DNA from: Trueperella pyogenes
GTDB taxonomy: Bacteria > Actinomycetota > Actinomycetes > Actinomycetales > Actinomycetaceae
Assembly: GCF_001070855.1 (NCBI RefSeq)
Contig: NZ_JVLH01000006.1
Location: 248,001 to 312,000 of the forward strand
Reading direction: 5' to 3'
DNA: 64,000 nt
Position 1 is the first letter of the stretch; every line of letters starts with the position of its first letter. The position numbers were made by a program, and so were the translations under genes. Below the pieces are notes generated by a model that was not told the DNA's origin, made no database searches, and worked only from the letters and a program-made list of their open reading frames with translations. Positions 18,138 through 27,356 of this stretch are shown here, piece after piece.

Positions 18138-18668
18138 GGCTGGACGCCAAGCCTCGTCACTGCGAAGAGGGTCGAGCCCCCATTCGTCAGGGGAAATCTC
18201 TGGAGCAAACACTCTATTTTCACTGGTCTTGATCTTCTCGATACAGGACTCACCAAGTTCCAAGAAAGAAACGACAAGCTCATCCACCAGCGTCATCGAC
18301 TGCGTGTAGATCTGCGCGCCCCCCGTGATCCAGACGCGCCCACTACCCCGCTTGCGTGCATCCTCTTGTCCAAGTCGCACTGCTTCATCCAAGGAATGCG
18401 CAACCAAAGCACCGTCTAGTTTCAGATCTGGGTTCCGGGTGATCACGATGGACGTTCGACCAGGCAAGGGACGCCCCAAGGCATCCCACGATGAACGACC
18501 CATAATAATCGGGCAGTTCATTGTCGCGGCTTTAAAATGAGCAAAATCTGCGGGAACCCGCCAGAGCATTTCAGTCCCCGACCCCAGCAGGCCATCAGCA
18601 GTCTGTGCCCAAATCGATGCAAGAGGGACCAAGCGATTCTGCACGTGCGATTCCTCCCCCACCGTCAT
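18090..18668 (-). CDS. folA: Dihydrofolate reductase
   Basis: A 192-residue DHFR, longer than the 160-residue norm because of an N-terminal extension of about 12 residues and a slightly long C-terminus. Seen: the first strand LASIWAQTADGLLG, the cofactor/substrate helix MLWRVPADFAHFKAATM, NCPIIMGRSSWDALGRPLPGRTSIVITRN, and RVWITGGAQIYTQSM. It reduces dihydrofolate to tetrahydrofolate with NADPH. ATG 18668 is chosen because the next in-frame upstream ATG runs into thyA and an alternative at 18679 is closed by a stop. Only 25 bp separate it from thyA, whose product generates dihydrofolate, so the pair is a functional operon. Confidence 0.93.
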   Translation of the reverse strand: MTVGEESHVQNRLVPLASIWAQTADGLLGSGTEMLWRVPADFAHFKAATMNCPIIMGRSSWDALGRPLPGRTSIVITRNPDLKLDGALVAHSLDEAVRLGQEDARKRGSGRVWITGGAQIYTQSMTLVDELVVSFLELGESCIEKIKTSENRVFAPEISPDEWGLDPLRSDEAWRPASGDALRWRVEVFRRL

Positions 18669-18693
18669 TTCCCGGACATTTCCCCGCCGTGGT

Positions 18694-19497
18694 TCACACA
18701 GCCACCGGTGCCTTGATAGTCGGATGATGCTCATAACCGACAATCTCAACATCATCAAAGCCGTAAGAGAACATCGAATCAGCCTTGCGGAGATTCAAAG
18801 TCGGGAAGGGATAGGGTTCACGAGAAAGTTGCTCAGTGACCTGCTCCACGTGATTGGAATAGATGTGGCAGTCGCCGCCAGTCCAAATAAAGTCTCCCAC
18901 CTCAAGGCCAGCTTGTTGGGCGAACATATGAGTGAGGAGCGAGTAGGAGGCAATATTGAAAGGAACACCAAGGAACATATCTGCGCTGCGCTGGTAGAGC
19001 TGAAGCGAGAGACGACCATCAGCAACATACAGCTGGAAGAATGCGTGACACGGTTCCAGAGCCATCTTCGGCAAGTCTCCGACGTTCCAAGCTGACACAA
19101 TCATTCGGCGAGAATCGGGGTTCGTCTTCAAAGTCTCCAAAACTTGGGAAATCTGGTCGATTTCGCGACCGTCGCCAGCATTCCAGCGTCGCCACTGAAC
19201 CCCATAAACTGGCCCGAGATCACCATTTTCATCGGCCCATTCGTTCCAAATACGCACGCCGTTTTCTTGAAGCCAGTGAACATTGGAATCACCACTCAAG
19301 AACCATAAAAGCTCACCGATGACCGACTTCATGTGGACGCGCTTAGTCGTGATCAGTGGGAATCCCTTTGAAAGGTCATAACGCAGCTGGGCACCAAAAA
19401 GCGAACGAGTACCCGTGCCGGTGCGATCAGACTTTTCGGTTCCCTCGCGCATGATCTTCGCCAGCAGATCCTCGTACTGTCGATCAATCTGGTTCAC
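18694..19497 (-). CDS. thyA: Thymidylate synthase
   Basis: A 267-residue classical thymidylate synthase (E. coli 264), which methylates dUMP with methylene-THF. Seen: [13 protein letters not shown] with the phosphate-binding Arg, the catalytic cysteine in [29 protein letters not shown] and HIYSNHVEQ. The start is set at GTG 19497, with AAAGGA 8 bases upstream; this removes 23 residues of upstream frame that overlap the OsmC terminator hairpin. It is followed after 25 bp by folA. No flavin-dependent ThyX is seen here. Confidence 0.95.
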   Translation of the reverse strand: MNQIDRQYEDLLAKIMREGTEKSDRTGTGTRSLFGAQLRYDLSKGFPLITTKRVHMKSVIGELLWFLSGDSNVHWLQENGVRIWNEWADENGDLGPVYGVQWRRWNAGDGREIDQISQVLETLKTNPDSRRMIVSAWNVGDLPKMALEPCHAFFQLYVADGRLSLQLYQRSADMFLGVPFNIASYSLLTHMFAQQAGLEVGDFIWTGGDCHIYSNHVEQVTEQLSREPYPFPTLNLRKADSMFSYGFDDVEIVGYEHHPTIKAPVAV

Positions 19498-19530
19498 TGC
19501 TGTTCCTTTCCAGCTGTCCCAAAGGTCATT

Positions 19531-19576
19531 CTTTTCGTCGGCACCTACAAGCCTAGTGGTAGGCACCGACGAAAAG
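19531..19576 (-). terminator. Terminator of the OsmC gene
   Basis: Long stem 19531-19548 with 19559-19576: 16 of 18 pairs with a 2-nt internal mismatch. The base reads CTTTTCG/CGAAAAG, giving T residues at the 3' side on the minus strand. It lies between the OsmC gene and thyA. Confidence 0.75.
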
Positions 19577-19593
19577 CCGACCGACTCTCAGAA

Positions 19594-20058
19594 TTAGCGA
19601 ACCCGCTCCGAAGCAATGTGCAGAGTGTGCGGGACCGGGTGAGAAATCGTATGTGCGATAGTGCAGTGACGCTCGATTGCGGCCTCGGCACGTCGAAGAA
19701 GCGAAGCAGTTTCTTCCTCACTAAGCGCTGAGAGATCCTGAAGGAGCTCGATTTCCATCGAAGTGAAGCGGTCTTCGGCCTCGTCGTACTCGGCTGAAAC
19801 TCCGGAAATCTGAGCAAAATCGTCACCCAGAACCGCAGCAAAACGCGCATCAGAGGACATCGCATTACATCCTGCAAGCGCGAGCTTGAGAAGATCCCCG
19901 GGGCTAAAGCGTCCCGGACCATCCCCTACTAAGACCTCGGCGCCTCGGGCATTACGCGCAACGTACTGACGGACCCCGGTACGTTCAAGGTACAAGGGGT
20001 TTGAGGGGCCCGAGGTCGCTGGCACAGATTGAGTAGTTTCTTCGATTTCTTCTGCCAT
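19594..20058 (-). CDS. OsmC-family protein
   Basis: A 154-residue OsmC/Ohr-fold protein. The two redox cysteines of the family are present in LALAGCNAMSSDA and ERHCTIAHTISH, and the N-terminal strand contains NARGAEVLVGDG with SPGDLLKLALAGC. Family members reduce organic hydroperoxides in the cytoplasm; the C-terminal ISHPVPHTLHI matches the OsmC branch rather than a strict Ohr. Start ATG 20058 has AAGGA 7 bases upstream; the longer frame includes a low-complexity Gln run (CAA repeats) and lacks such a site. Monocistronic, with a hairpin after the stop. Confidence 0.85.
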   Translation of the reverse strand: MAEEIEETTQSVPATSGPSNPLYLERTGVRQYVARNARGAEVLVGDGPGRFSPGDLLKLALAGCNAMSSDARFAAVLGDDFAQISGVSAEYDEAEDRFTSMEIELLQDLSALSEEETASLLRRAEAAIERHCTIAHTISHPVPHTLHIASERVR

Positions 20059-20124
20059 GATCTGTCCTTCGTGTTGTTGTTGTTGTTCCAGTGCAACCAT
20101 TAATCGCAAATATTTATTCCACAG

Positions 20125-20637
20125 CTACTGTGCAATTGGGTACTCGCCCGCATGAGCGATCAGCCAGTTATTCACGATGCGTCGATCCCGCTCAAAAGCC
20201 TGAGCAAGACGCTCAGAAACGGTGTTTTCAACGCTTCGCCCAATAAGCGGAATAAGCACATGGTAGTCGCCATCCACATGCCACTGACATTGATTCACAT
20301 CCCCACTGACAGCTGTCACGGTCTGGGTAAACTCAGCAGAAACGGGTAGTCCTTTAACGGCAAGTGTGCACTTTGCTCGAAACTCACCCGGTGCTTCCTG
20401 AACCCATACTTCGTCGTATTCAACACGTGCCTTATTGGCGACGAGACTTCGCACCTTCGCAGGGACCACCTCGGGGTTGACGCACCCCCACGCGCTCACG
20501 GTCCGCTGCTGAGGATTCTCAATGATCGGGTCCTTCAAAAGAGGCCCGATTCTTTCAGTGACAAAGCCTGGAGTTGTACTGATTTCGACGAATGCCTCAG
20601 GTGAGCATTGATACTGTGCATCCCCATTGAACTGCAT
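20125..20637 (-). CDS. DUF2505-family protein
   Basis: A 170-residue protein of the actinobacterial DUF2505 family, which has a START/SRPBCC-like fold. It begins MQFNGDAQYQCSPEAF, has GFVTERIGPL, continues with alternating strands, and ends in a long helix with RLAQAFERDRRIVNNWL. No catalytic residues are known for the family; members may bind a hydrophobic ligand. ATG 20637 is preferred because the family begins there; a GTG 11 codons upstream is possible. It is divergent from the PdtaS-like kinase, separated by 121 bp. Confidence 0.78.
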   Translation of the reverse strand: MQFNGDAQYQCSPEAFVEISTTPGFVTERIGPLLKDPIIENPQQRTVSAWGCVNPEVVPAKVRSLVANKARVEYDEVWVQEAPGEFRAKCTLAVKGLPVSAEFTQTVTAVSGDVNQCQWHVDGDYHVLIPLIGRSVENTVSERLAQAFERDRRIVNNWLIAHAGEYPIAQ

Positions 20638-20746
20638 GCCGATCCTATCCTCGCGTTTCTTGAAGTTCACCTAAGAAGAAGGCAAACACCATCGCTGTGA
20701 TTGTATCCTCGCCGTCCGATGATTCTCACAACTTCCGCTATGACGC

Positions 20747-20758
20747 TATTGTGAATAC
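20747..20758 (+). promoter_or_regulatory. pdtaS -10 element, leaderless start
   Basis: TATTGT (20747-20752) ends 6 bases before ATG 20759, with no ribosome-binding site. Confidence 0.5.
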
Positions 20759-22216
20759 ATGCCCACACTGACCCAGATCGCTGAATCTGCATCTGCTACT
20801 CCCATTCCCACAGGTGCGATCGAGCTATTACACCGGCTTCTTGAAGATTGGCAGGTCATCGCTGACCTTGCCGCTGCAGACTTAGTTCTGTGGCTTCCCA
20901 CAGATGACAATCGGTTTATTGCAGTTGAAAGTTGCCGTCCATCGACGTCAGTTACCGTGCACGCCGAGGATCCACGAGGCCTTTATCTGCCGCTTGCTCG
21001 CGAGGCTGAGCTTCGTCGCGCCATGGAAACCTGCGAAGTCGTTCGACCAACTGCGGCGCACTGGGCTGGCACGTACTCGATGATGGAGACCTGCGTTCCA
21101 ATCCCCTACCAGGGCGAGGTTGTTGCTGTACTGACCCGCGAAGCAAATCTCTCTTCCCCCCGCTCTGTTCAAGGTTTTGACACGTGGACTGGAGACGCCG
21201 CGGATGTCCTCTGCGAAATGATTTCTCGCGGTGAGTATCCCTACGATTCTGCCCCGACAATCACTGGACACGGCGTTCCTCGCGTCCAGGACGGTGCCAT
21301 TTTGATTGACCCTGAGGGCAAGGTTCTACAGGCAACCCCGAATGCGACCTCGTGCTTGCGTAGTTTAGGCATTCGGGAATCTGTTCTTGGAGAGGTGCTT
21401 GCGCAACGCATTACCGACGTTGTTTCTGACTCGACAATCGTTGAAGAGTCCTTAGCAGTAGTTGTTATGGGTCGTGCGCCTTGGCGCGTTGAATTGAGTG
21501 TTCAGGGCTCAACAGTCACAATGCGCGCTCTTCCTTTATTTAACGGACGCAAACGTTTGGGCGCTGTCATTTTGACTCGCGATCTGTCCGAACTGCGTAG
21601 ACGCGAGCAGGAATTGATGACGAAGGATGCAACGATTCGCGAAATTCACCATCGTGTGAAGAACAACCTGCAAACCGTTTCCGCGCTATTGCGTCTCCAA
21701 GCACGTCGTTCTGACTCCGAAAGTGTTCAAACGGCACTTCAAGAGGCCGAACGCCGTGTTCAAGCGATCGCTACCGTCCACGAGGCTCTTTCTCAAAATG
21801 TTAATGAACAGGTAGATTTCGACGAGGTCGCACGAACAATCGTCCGCATGGCAGGTACGGTTGCCTCAACCGATCATTCCGTTGACGTAGTGACAACTGG
21901 AGAATTCGGTAGCCTTGAGGCCCCTCAGGCTCAGGCAATGGCAACGGTCTTGAATGAACTTGTGTCAAATTCGGTTGAGCACGGACTTGCCGACAAGGAC
22001 GGGCTGGTTCAAGTCCATGCTGAACGTAATGAAAGCCAGCTCACGGTCACCGTTTCAGACAACGGGGCAGGAATCCAACCCGGGCGGGCAATGACCGGTC
22101 TGGGAACTCAGATTGTCAACCAAATGGTCCGTTCAGAACTTCAAGGAAATATTGAATGGCTGCCAGGAGCCGAATGCGGAACTACCGTCGTCATCAGGGC
22201 CCACCTGAATAACTAA
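20759..22216 (+). CDS. pdtaS: Sensor histidine kinase, PdtaS type
   Basis: A 485-residue cytoplasmic kinase without TM segments. Order: a GAF-like domain (about 15-155), a PAS-like domain (about 175-275, containing AILIDPEGKVLQATPNA), a HisKA_2 dimer/phosphoacceptor helix with IREIHHRVKNNLQT (phospho-His near residue 297) and a HATPase domain with N-box VLNELVSNSVEHG and G-box DNGAGI. This is the layout of mycobacterial PdtaS, whose partner PdtaR is an ANTAR antiterminator that controls transcripts by RNA binding. No pdtaR-like gene lies next to it. The start is probably leaderless. A strong hairpin follows, shared with the convergent UPF0182 gene. Confidence 0.88.
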   Translation: MPTLTQIAESASATPIPTGAIELLHRLLEDWQVIADLAAADLVLWLPTDDNRFIAVESCRPSTSVTVHAEDPRGLYLPLAREAELRRAMETCEVVRPTAAHWAGTYSMMETCVPIPYQGEVVAVLTREANLSSPRSVQGFDTWTGDAADVLCEMISRGEYPYDSAPTITGHGVPRVQDGAILIDPEGKVLQATPNATSCLRSLGIRESVLGEVLAQRITDVVSDSTIVEESLAVVVMGRAPWRVELSVQGSTVTMRALPLFNGRKRLGAVILTRDLSELRRREQELMTKDATIREIHHRVKNNLQTVSALLRLQARRSDSESVQTALQEAERRVQAIATVHEALSQNVNEQVDFDEVARTIVRMAGTVASTDHSVDVVTTGEFGSLEAPQAQAMATVLNELVSNSVEHGLADKDGLVQVHAERNESQLTVTVSDNGAGIQPGRAMTGLGTQIVNQMVRSELQGNIEWLPGAECGTTVVIRAHLNN

Positions 22217-22283
22217 GAACCCAACACAGCGAAAAACCGCTTCCATTCTCCTGCATGTCGACGACACCCGACGTGAAACGACT

Positions 22284-22320
22284 GTGGGCCCGGGTGAGTA
22301 TTCCTCACCCGGGCCCACAC
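22284..22320. terminator. Hairpin between pdtaS and the UPF0182 gene
   Basis: Perfect 16-bp stem (22284-22299 with 22305-22320), 5-base loop TATTC. It separates convergent genes. The arm shares TGTGGGCCCGG with the valS terminator. Confidence 0.85.
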
Positions 22321-22339
22321 CTTTACTCAAATTGAGCTA

Positions 22340-25300
22340 TCAGGAACCGGAGCCGCTTTGGGCATCCAGCTTCTTTTGGGCGTCGATAGCCTTCGTCAGA
22401 GCATCATTTAGACGCTTCTGTGATTCGCCATAGGCTGCCCAGTCGTTGTTCTTCAGTGCATTCTGACCATCTTGGATGGCTTGGTTAGCATCTTGAAGCG
22501 CTGAGGCAAGCTGCTTGGAGGGCTCGCTTTCAGCTTGGTTTTGTTGATCGCCACCGCCCTTATTCTTATCGGCAGATTGATCACCGCCAGCGACCTTTGC
22601 AGCGGAATCACCGCCGAAGGTTTGATCAAGGGATTCTGCCAGTGTGGGCGCAAAACCAACTCTGTTACCAAAGGCTGTCAGCACAAAACGCAAGACCGGG
22701 TAGTTTGCTCCACCCGAACCTTGGATATAGACCGGCTGGACGTAGAGCAGGCCACCACCAACGGGCAGAGTCAACAAGTTACCCCTGATAACCGTGGAAT
22801 CAGACAGGTTCAAAACATTGAGCTGCGAGGCAATCGTTTGGTTGGTGTCATAGGCGTTCTGGATCTGTCCCGGACCGGGGACCGTCGTCGAGGACGGAAG
22901 CGCAATCAGCCGTAGCTTGCCGTAGCCCTCACGAACCTTCGCGGCCTCGCTTCCGGTTTCGGAATCAACCGCGAGGAATCCAGCCATGGCCTCGCGCTTG
23001 GATTCACCACCCGGAACGAAAACGGAGGTCAATGAGAATTCCGCGCTCTGCTGCCCCGGCATCTGCATGGTCAGGTAATACGGCGGCTGCACACGGACTG
23101 CCTGCTGCTGCGAGCTGCTCATGGTAGCAGTCGATACCCCATTTGCAGTTGCGGCTGTTGAAGTTTCTTCAGCAAGGCGCCAGCGGTCACCACCGGTGTA
23201 GAAGTCAGAGGCATCGCGCACGTGGTAAGAGGTCAGCAGGTCACGCTGGACCTTGAACATATCCTCGGGGTAGCGCAGGTGGCCCATGAGATCAGCGGAA
23301 ATGTTTTGCTTTGACTCAACGCTTCCCGGATAAATCTTCATCCACGTCGACAGAATGGGATCTTTTTCATCCCACTGGAAGAGACGCACCGATCCGTCGT
23401 AGGCATCAACAATCGCCTTGACAGAATTACGCATGTAGTTAATGGAGTTTTCCTGGATGTACTGCCCCACCGACTGCGAACGCGAATCAACCGTGCTGGA
23501 CGACAGCGATTGATGCTGAGCATAAGGATAGGAATCCGTTGTCGTGTATGCGTCGACAACCCAAACAAGTCGCTTGGGCGTCGAGGGGTCGCCATCCGTA
23601 TCGACAACGGCAGGGTATGCCTTCTGTTCCAGTGTCAGGTAGGGAGCAACCTTTGCAACGCGAAGAAGCGGATCACGATCGTAGAGAATCTGCGATTCCT
23701 CATTCGTTTGCGAGGAGAAGAAGATATCGGTTGATCCGAACTTAATCGAGTACAGAAGCTTATTCCAGAAGTTCCCAACTGAAGGACCGCCGTTACCCTT
23801 GAAGGTCGTCGAGACCTGGCCACCGGGTGCGTTGTCATCCGGGTAGTCGAGTTCCTGGTTGGGAGTTCCTTCAGGTCCGCCGACAATCGAGTAGTCGGGA
23901 GCCGACTGCGAGAAGTACACACGAGGCTCGTACTCGCCGATCTCTCCCTTTGAGGGGATGGACTGCTCCCAATACGAGGGAAGACCATCAGAGGTAATGC
24001 TGTTACCGTAGGCAGCCACAACACCGAAACCATGGGTGTAAACGGTGTGGCGGTTCACCCAGTTCTGCTGCTCTTGAGACAGGCCAGCCAAGTTCAGCTC
24101 ACGCATTGAAATGACGGTATCGCGACGTTCACCGTTAATGGTGTAACGGTCGACGAAGAAACCAGAGTCAAAGGAATAGTAAGGACGCGACTGCTGCAAC
24201 TGCTGGACAGTCTTGCGAATCACCTGAGGGTCAAGAAGACGAATCTGTGACGTTGACTCAGAGTCTTCACGAAGCTGTCCAGGTTGAGCGCTGGTCGTCG
24301 CATCGTAGGTCTGATAGTCCAGATCATCGAGCCCGTAGGCTTCCAAGGTCGCATCAATGTTGTGCTGAATATATGGAGCGTTAAGCGAACGCGCATTCGG
24401 ACGTACGCGGAATTGTTCGATCAACGCCGGGTATGCGCCACCAATGACCAATGCCGCAACAACTGTGACCACAACACCAATCGTTGGAAGGCGCCACGTT
24501 CCCCTGAATGCGGCCACAAGGAACAGTGCAGCAACAGCGATGGAAATAGCAGCCAAAATCGAGTGCGCGGGAAGCGTTGCATTGACATCCGCATACATTG
24601 CGCCGTCAATATTGTCACCGCTCTGTGTAAGAAGCGAGTAACGGCCGATCCAGTACTGCACCCCAATAATCACCGAGGCAACCGCAGCCAAAATTCCCAG
24701 GTGACGACGCACAGGAACAGTCGCGTGCGGACGCGGCACCGCTTGCAAACCGCCGTAGAGGTACGAGGCAACGATCGAGACGACCAGCGAAAGAATCACC
24801 AAGTGAAGCAAGAAGGAAACAACAAGCTCCAAGAAGGGAAGGGTAAAAACGAAGAAGGAAATATCCCAGCCAAAAATCGGATCTGTCTTCCCAAAAGGAG
24901 TCGCATTAAGCCACGTGAGGGCTGTCTGCCATCCTTCTGCAAGACGAAGACCTGCGGGGATACCCAAAACCAATGCGACCAGCCAGAAGGCAAGCTTCTT
25001 GAAAGGCTCAATAGCATCTTGGTACTGCCGCAGATTCGCGGCGGCTTCGCCGCGCTTTGACGATACGCGGTGACGATGGGCCAAGCCGATCATGGTGCGC
25101 AGCACAGCGACTGACAAGACAACACCGACAACGGCTAAGCCTGCAATCACTCCCCAACGCGTCAGTAAGATCCGAGTCGCGTGCATCTGCTGGAACCACA
25201 AAATTTCAGTCCAGAATGAAGAAGCCGCGTAGACAAAAAGTCCAAGAAGCACCAGAACCATAACGGTAATTGCCCCCGGCCCCACCTTTGGGCGTCGGAT

Positions 25301-25357
25301 CTCAATTTTGGGCAATTGAATTGGCTGATGGTCAGGAAAGAACGGAGAATCGCTCAC
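22340..25357 (-). CDS. UPF0182-family large membrane protein
   Basis: A 1005-residue member of UPF0182 (COG1615), the family of M. tuberculosis Rv3193c. Seven hydrophobic segments fill the first 330 residues (for example ITVMVLVLLGLFVYAA). A large extracellular domain of about 600 residues follows with family strings RPNARSLNAPYIQHNIDAT, VWVVDAYTTTDSYPYAQ and GSGGANYPVLRFVL. The tail (about 930-1005) is rich in Gln, Lys and Asp and probably coiled. The family is restricted mainly to actinobacteria and cyanobacteria and has no assigned function. The start is GTG 25357 with AGAGGA 6 bases upstream. It is the first gene of a block conserved with mycobacteria. Confidence 0.93.
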   Translation of the reverse strand: MSDSPFFPDHQPIQLPKIEIRRPKVGPGAITVMVLVLLGLFVYAASSFWTEILWFQQMHATRILLTRWGVIAGLAVVGVVLSVAVLRTMIGLAHRHRVSSKRGEAAANLRQYQDAIEPFKKLAFWLVALVLGIPAGLRLAEGWQTALTWLNATPFGKTDPIFGWDISFFVFTLPFLELVVSFLLHLVILSLVVSIVASYLYGGLQAVPRPHATVPVRRHLGILAAVASVIIGVQYWIGRYSLLTQSGDNIDGAMYADVNATLPAHSILAAISIAVAALFLVAAFRGTWRLPTIGVVVTVVAALVIGGAYPALIEQFRVRPNARSLNAPYIQHNIDATLEAYGLDDLDYQTYDATTSAQPGQLREDSESTSQIRLLDPQVIRKTVQQLQQSRPYYSFDSGFFVDRYTINGERRDTVISMRELNLAGLSQEQQNWVNRHTVYTHGFGVVAAYGNSITSDGLPSYWEQSIPSKGEIGEYEPRVYFSQSAPDYSIVGGPEGTPNQELDYPDDNAPGGQVSTTFKGNGGPSVGNFWNKLLYSIKFGSTDIFFSSQTNEESQILYDRDPLLRVAKVAPYLTLEQKAYPAVVDTDGDPSTPKRLVWVVDAYTTTDSYPYAQHQSLSSSTVDSRSQSVGQYIQENSINYMRNSVKAIVDAYDGSVRLFQWDEKDPILSTWMKIYPGSVESKQNISADLMGHLRYPEDMFKVQRDLLTSYHVRDASDFYTGGDRWRLAEETSTAATANGVSTATMSSSQQQAVRVQPPYYLTMQMPGQQSAEFSLTSVFVPGGESKREAMAGFLAVDSETGSEAAKVREGYGKLRLIALPSSTTVPGPGQIQNAYDTNQTIASQLNVLNLSDSTVIRGNLLTLPVGGGLLYVQPVYIQGSGGANYPVLRFVLTAFGNRVGFAPTLAESLDQTFGGDSAAKVAGGDQSADKNKGGGDQQNQAESEPSKQLASALQDANQAIQDGQNALKNNDWAAYGESQKRLNDALTKAIDAQKKLDAQSGSGS

Positions 25358-25450
25358 AAGACATCCTCTCGAAGAGTGATCACAGTGATCCTATTCTAAC
25401 GAGAGGCTCATGCATCTGCGCCTGTCTTTCGCCTATGGGAAAATGACACC

Positions 25451-25999
25451 ATGGTTGAACTGACTCCTACTGCACGTCAAATTGCTCTTGCGCACGTTGT
25501 TATTGACATCGAAAAAGCAGCATCGGTCGCGGGCTGGGACCACGCGCCTTCCCTTTACGCTCTGGTTCACACCGCGATGTTGCTCGAGCAGCCTGATCTA
25601 CCCGATGAGCTCAAGGACGCACTCCGCAAAGAATGGGATGGGACGGACGAGCACCTCAGCGCAATCATCCAGGAAGACTTCCAAGGAGACGACCTTGAAG
25701 AGATGTTGGCTCATCTTGCTTGGCCCCCTTCGGTCGTGGGCGCAGCTTTGAGCGTCGAACGCGTCATTGTTCCACCTGAGGTCGAGGCTCAGGCCCCAGC
25801 AGATCCCGAAGAAGCCATTGCGTTTATCTCAAACCATCCCCAAGCTACTGATGTCCGTATCGCCGCGGGAGCATTACGCAGTGGAGAAACGTGGAGCGCC
25901 CTTCGTGCCCGCACTTTCGATAGCGATGACAAGGTCGGCCAAGGATCACGCTTGGTTCCCAGCCTGACCGACGCTCTTCTGGCCTCGCTCTCGGACTGA
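25451..25999 (+). CDS. PPA1309-family protein
   Basis: A 182-residue acidic cytoplasmic protein of the PPA1309 family, found next to UPF0182 in many actinobacteria. It has an all-helical N-terminal half (SLYALVHTAMLLEQ; acidic DELKDALRKEWDG), the conserved LAWPPSVVGAALSVER and a C-terminal RIAAGALRSGETWSALR. No catalytic motif is visible and the role is unknown. It may be leaderless: GAAAAT ends 6 bases before the ATG and there is no ribosome site. It converges with the PDZ protease gene, stops 9 bp apart. Confidence 0.82.
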   Translation: MVELTPTARQIALAHVVIDIEKAASVAGWDHAPSLYALVHTAMLLEQPDLPDELKDALRKEWDGTDEHLSAIIQEDFQGDDLEEMLAHLAWPPSVVGAALSVERVIVPPEVEAQAPADPEEAIAFISNHPQATDVRIAAGALRSGETWSALRARTFDSDDKVGQGSRLVPSLTDALLASLSD

Positions 26000-26007
26000 A
26001 AATTCTG

Positions 26008-27201
26008 TTACTTGGCCTCGCAGGTTGGTAGGGAATCCCCACGATTCTGGCCAATCGCGACCACGTCCTCGTGCGCTTCATGAAGGGTCGAAACGCGAAC
26101 GACACGCAGCCCTTCGGGAACGTGCCCGATCACCTGATCGCAATTGCTTTCCGGTGCAAGGAACCAGCTGGCCCCATCGCGCTTTGCACCCTGCATTTTC
26201 TGTGCGATCCCACCGATTGGCCCAACCGTACCGTCGTAGGAAATTGTCCCAGTACCCGCGATTGATTGGCCTCCCGTCATGTCTCCTTCACTCAGGCGGT
26301 CAATAATTGCCAGCGAGAACATCATTCCTGCCGAAGGGCCGCCGATATCTTTCATAGCAAAGTTAATTTCCACGGGAATATTGGCCTTAACACCCAGATA
26401 AATTCCCATTTTTGAGCCCTGAGATCCATCTTCAGGCGCGGATGTGACGATTGTTTCTGTGTGTTCGACGTCTTCGCGCTTCAGGGTGATCGTAACGGTG
26501 GAGCCTGGGGCAACAGAATGCATGATCACGAAGGGATCTGCCGCCGTTTCAATCTGGTGCACCACACCATCGGGTGTCTGGATTGACTCCAAAATGTCAG
26601 AGTCTTGAACTTTTCCAACCGCATCTGAGCCCTCGACTGCACCGGAGATATACACGGTTGCGGGAACCTTCCACCCCAGTTCCGCGAGCGCGGCGATCTG
26701 AGCGGAATACTGTGAGTTCTCCATCTGATGTGCGTTCCGGTTATCCACTTGCTCGCGGGTCACATTCGCTGGGTAAACCTTTGAGTACGGGATCATTTCC
26801 GAGGCCGGCGTCAGTTTCGCTTGAATCCATCCAAAGACGTTGAGGCGCCTACCCGGACCTCCCATTTCCGTGACGGTCACCATCCGGAGTTGCCCGCCTT
26901 CCTTGGGGGCGGTGGGGTCGGGGTTTGTGATTTCTTTGCCAGTTTGTGGATTGGTACCCGTGATCGACAGAATTTCTTTTAAGTCACCCTGTTGGTCCTG
27001 TGTCTTCCCTAAGACATCAACTGTGGGTCCAGGGAGCCTCGCAACGTAGGGAAGCGGAATCACAGTGCAGGCAATAATGACCAAAGTAAACGCCACGACA
27101 CCAGCGGTTAGACGACGAAGCCATCGAAGAGTCCGCTCACTGCGTTGCGTAGTGTCGGTCTCTTCATACTCGAGGTCTTCGTTGTCATTCATACCTGCCA
27201 T
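26008..27201 (-). CDS. Membrane-anchored PDZ / Lon-type (S16) serine protease
   Basis: A 397-residue protein related to Bacillus YlbL and mycobacterial Rv3194c. Order: an acidic N-tail, a single TM segment (about 32-52), a PDZ domain (about 170-260) and a Lon-like proteolytic domain (about 265-380). The Ser-Lys dyad is visible in DIGGPSAGMMFSLAI (Ser) and IGGIAQKMQGAKRDGA (Lys). The domain faces outside the cell, so it probably degrades or processes exported proteins; it lacks the Lon ATPase. Start ATG 27201 has only a weak GAGA upstream; ATG 27192 is an alternative. Divergent from the DUF2342 gene. Confidence 0.9.
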   Translation of the reverse strand: MAGMNDNEDLEYEETDTTQRSERTLRWLRRLTAGVVAFTLVIIACTVIPLPYVARLPGPTVDVLGKTQDQQGDLKEILSITGTNPQTGKEITNPDPTAPKEGGQLRMVTVTEMGGPGRRLNVFGWIQAKLTPASEMIPYSKVYPANVTREQVDNRNAHQMENSQYSAQIAALAELGWKVPATVYISGAVEGSDAVGKVQDSDILESIQTPDGVVHQIETAADPFVIMHSVAPGSTVTITLKREDVEHTETIVTSAPEDGSQGSKMGIYLGVKANIPVEINFAMKDIGGPSAGMMFSLAIIDRLSEGDMTGGQSIAGTGTISYDGTVGPIGGIAQKMQGAKRDGASWFLAPESNCDQVIGHVPEGLRVVRVSTLHEAHEDVVAIGQNRGDSLPTCEAK

Positions 27202-27344
27202 TGTCTCTCAGCTGCTCACTCCGTGTCCCGAAAAGCAATAAAACTAGAGAAAGAGGCTGCCTCATCACGCCCGTCTAATTGCGCTATGAGCAAAGTTGAG
27301 CGAAAAGAGCGCGATATCTCTAGTACTTCTTGTTCCTTGACTAT

Positions 27345-27356
27345 TAGGCTCGTGAC
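27345..27356 (+). promoter_or_regulatory. DUF2342 gene -10 element, leaderless start
   Basis: TAGGCT (27345-27350) ends exactly 6 bases before ATG 27357; no ribosome-binding site. Confidence 0.55.
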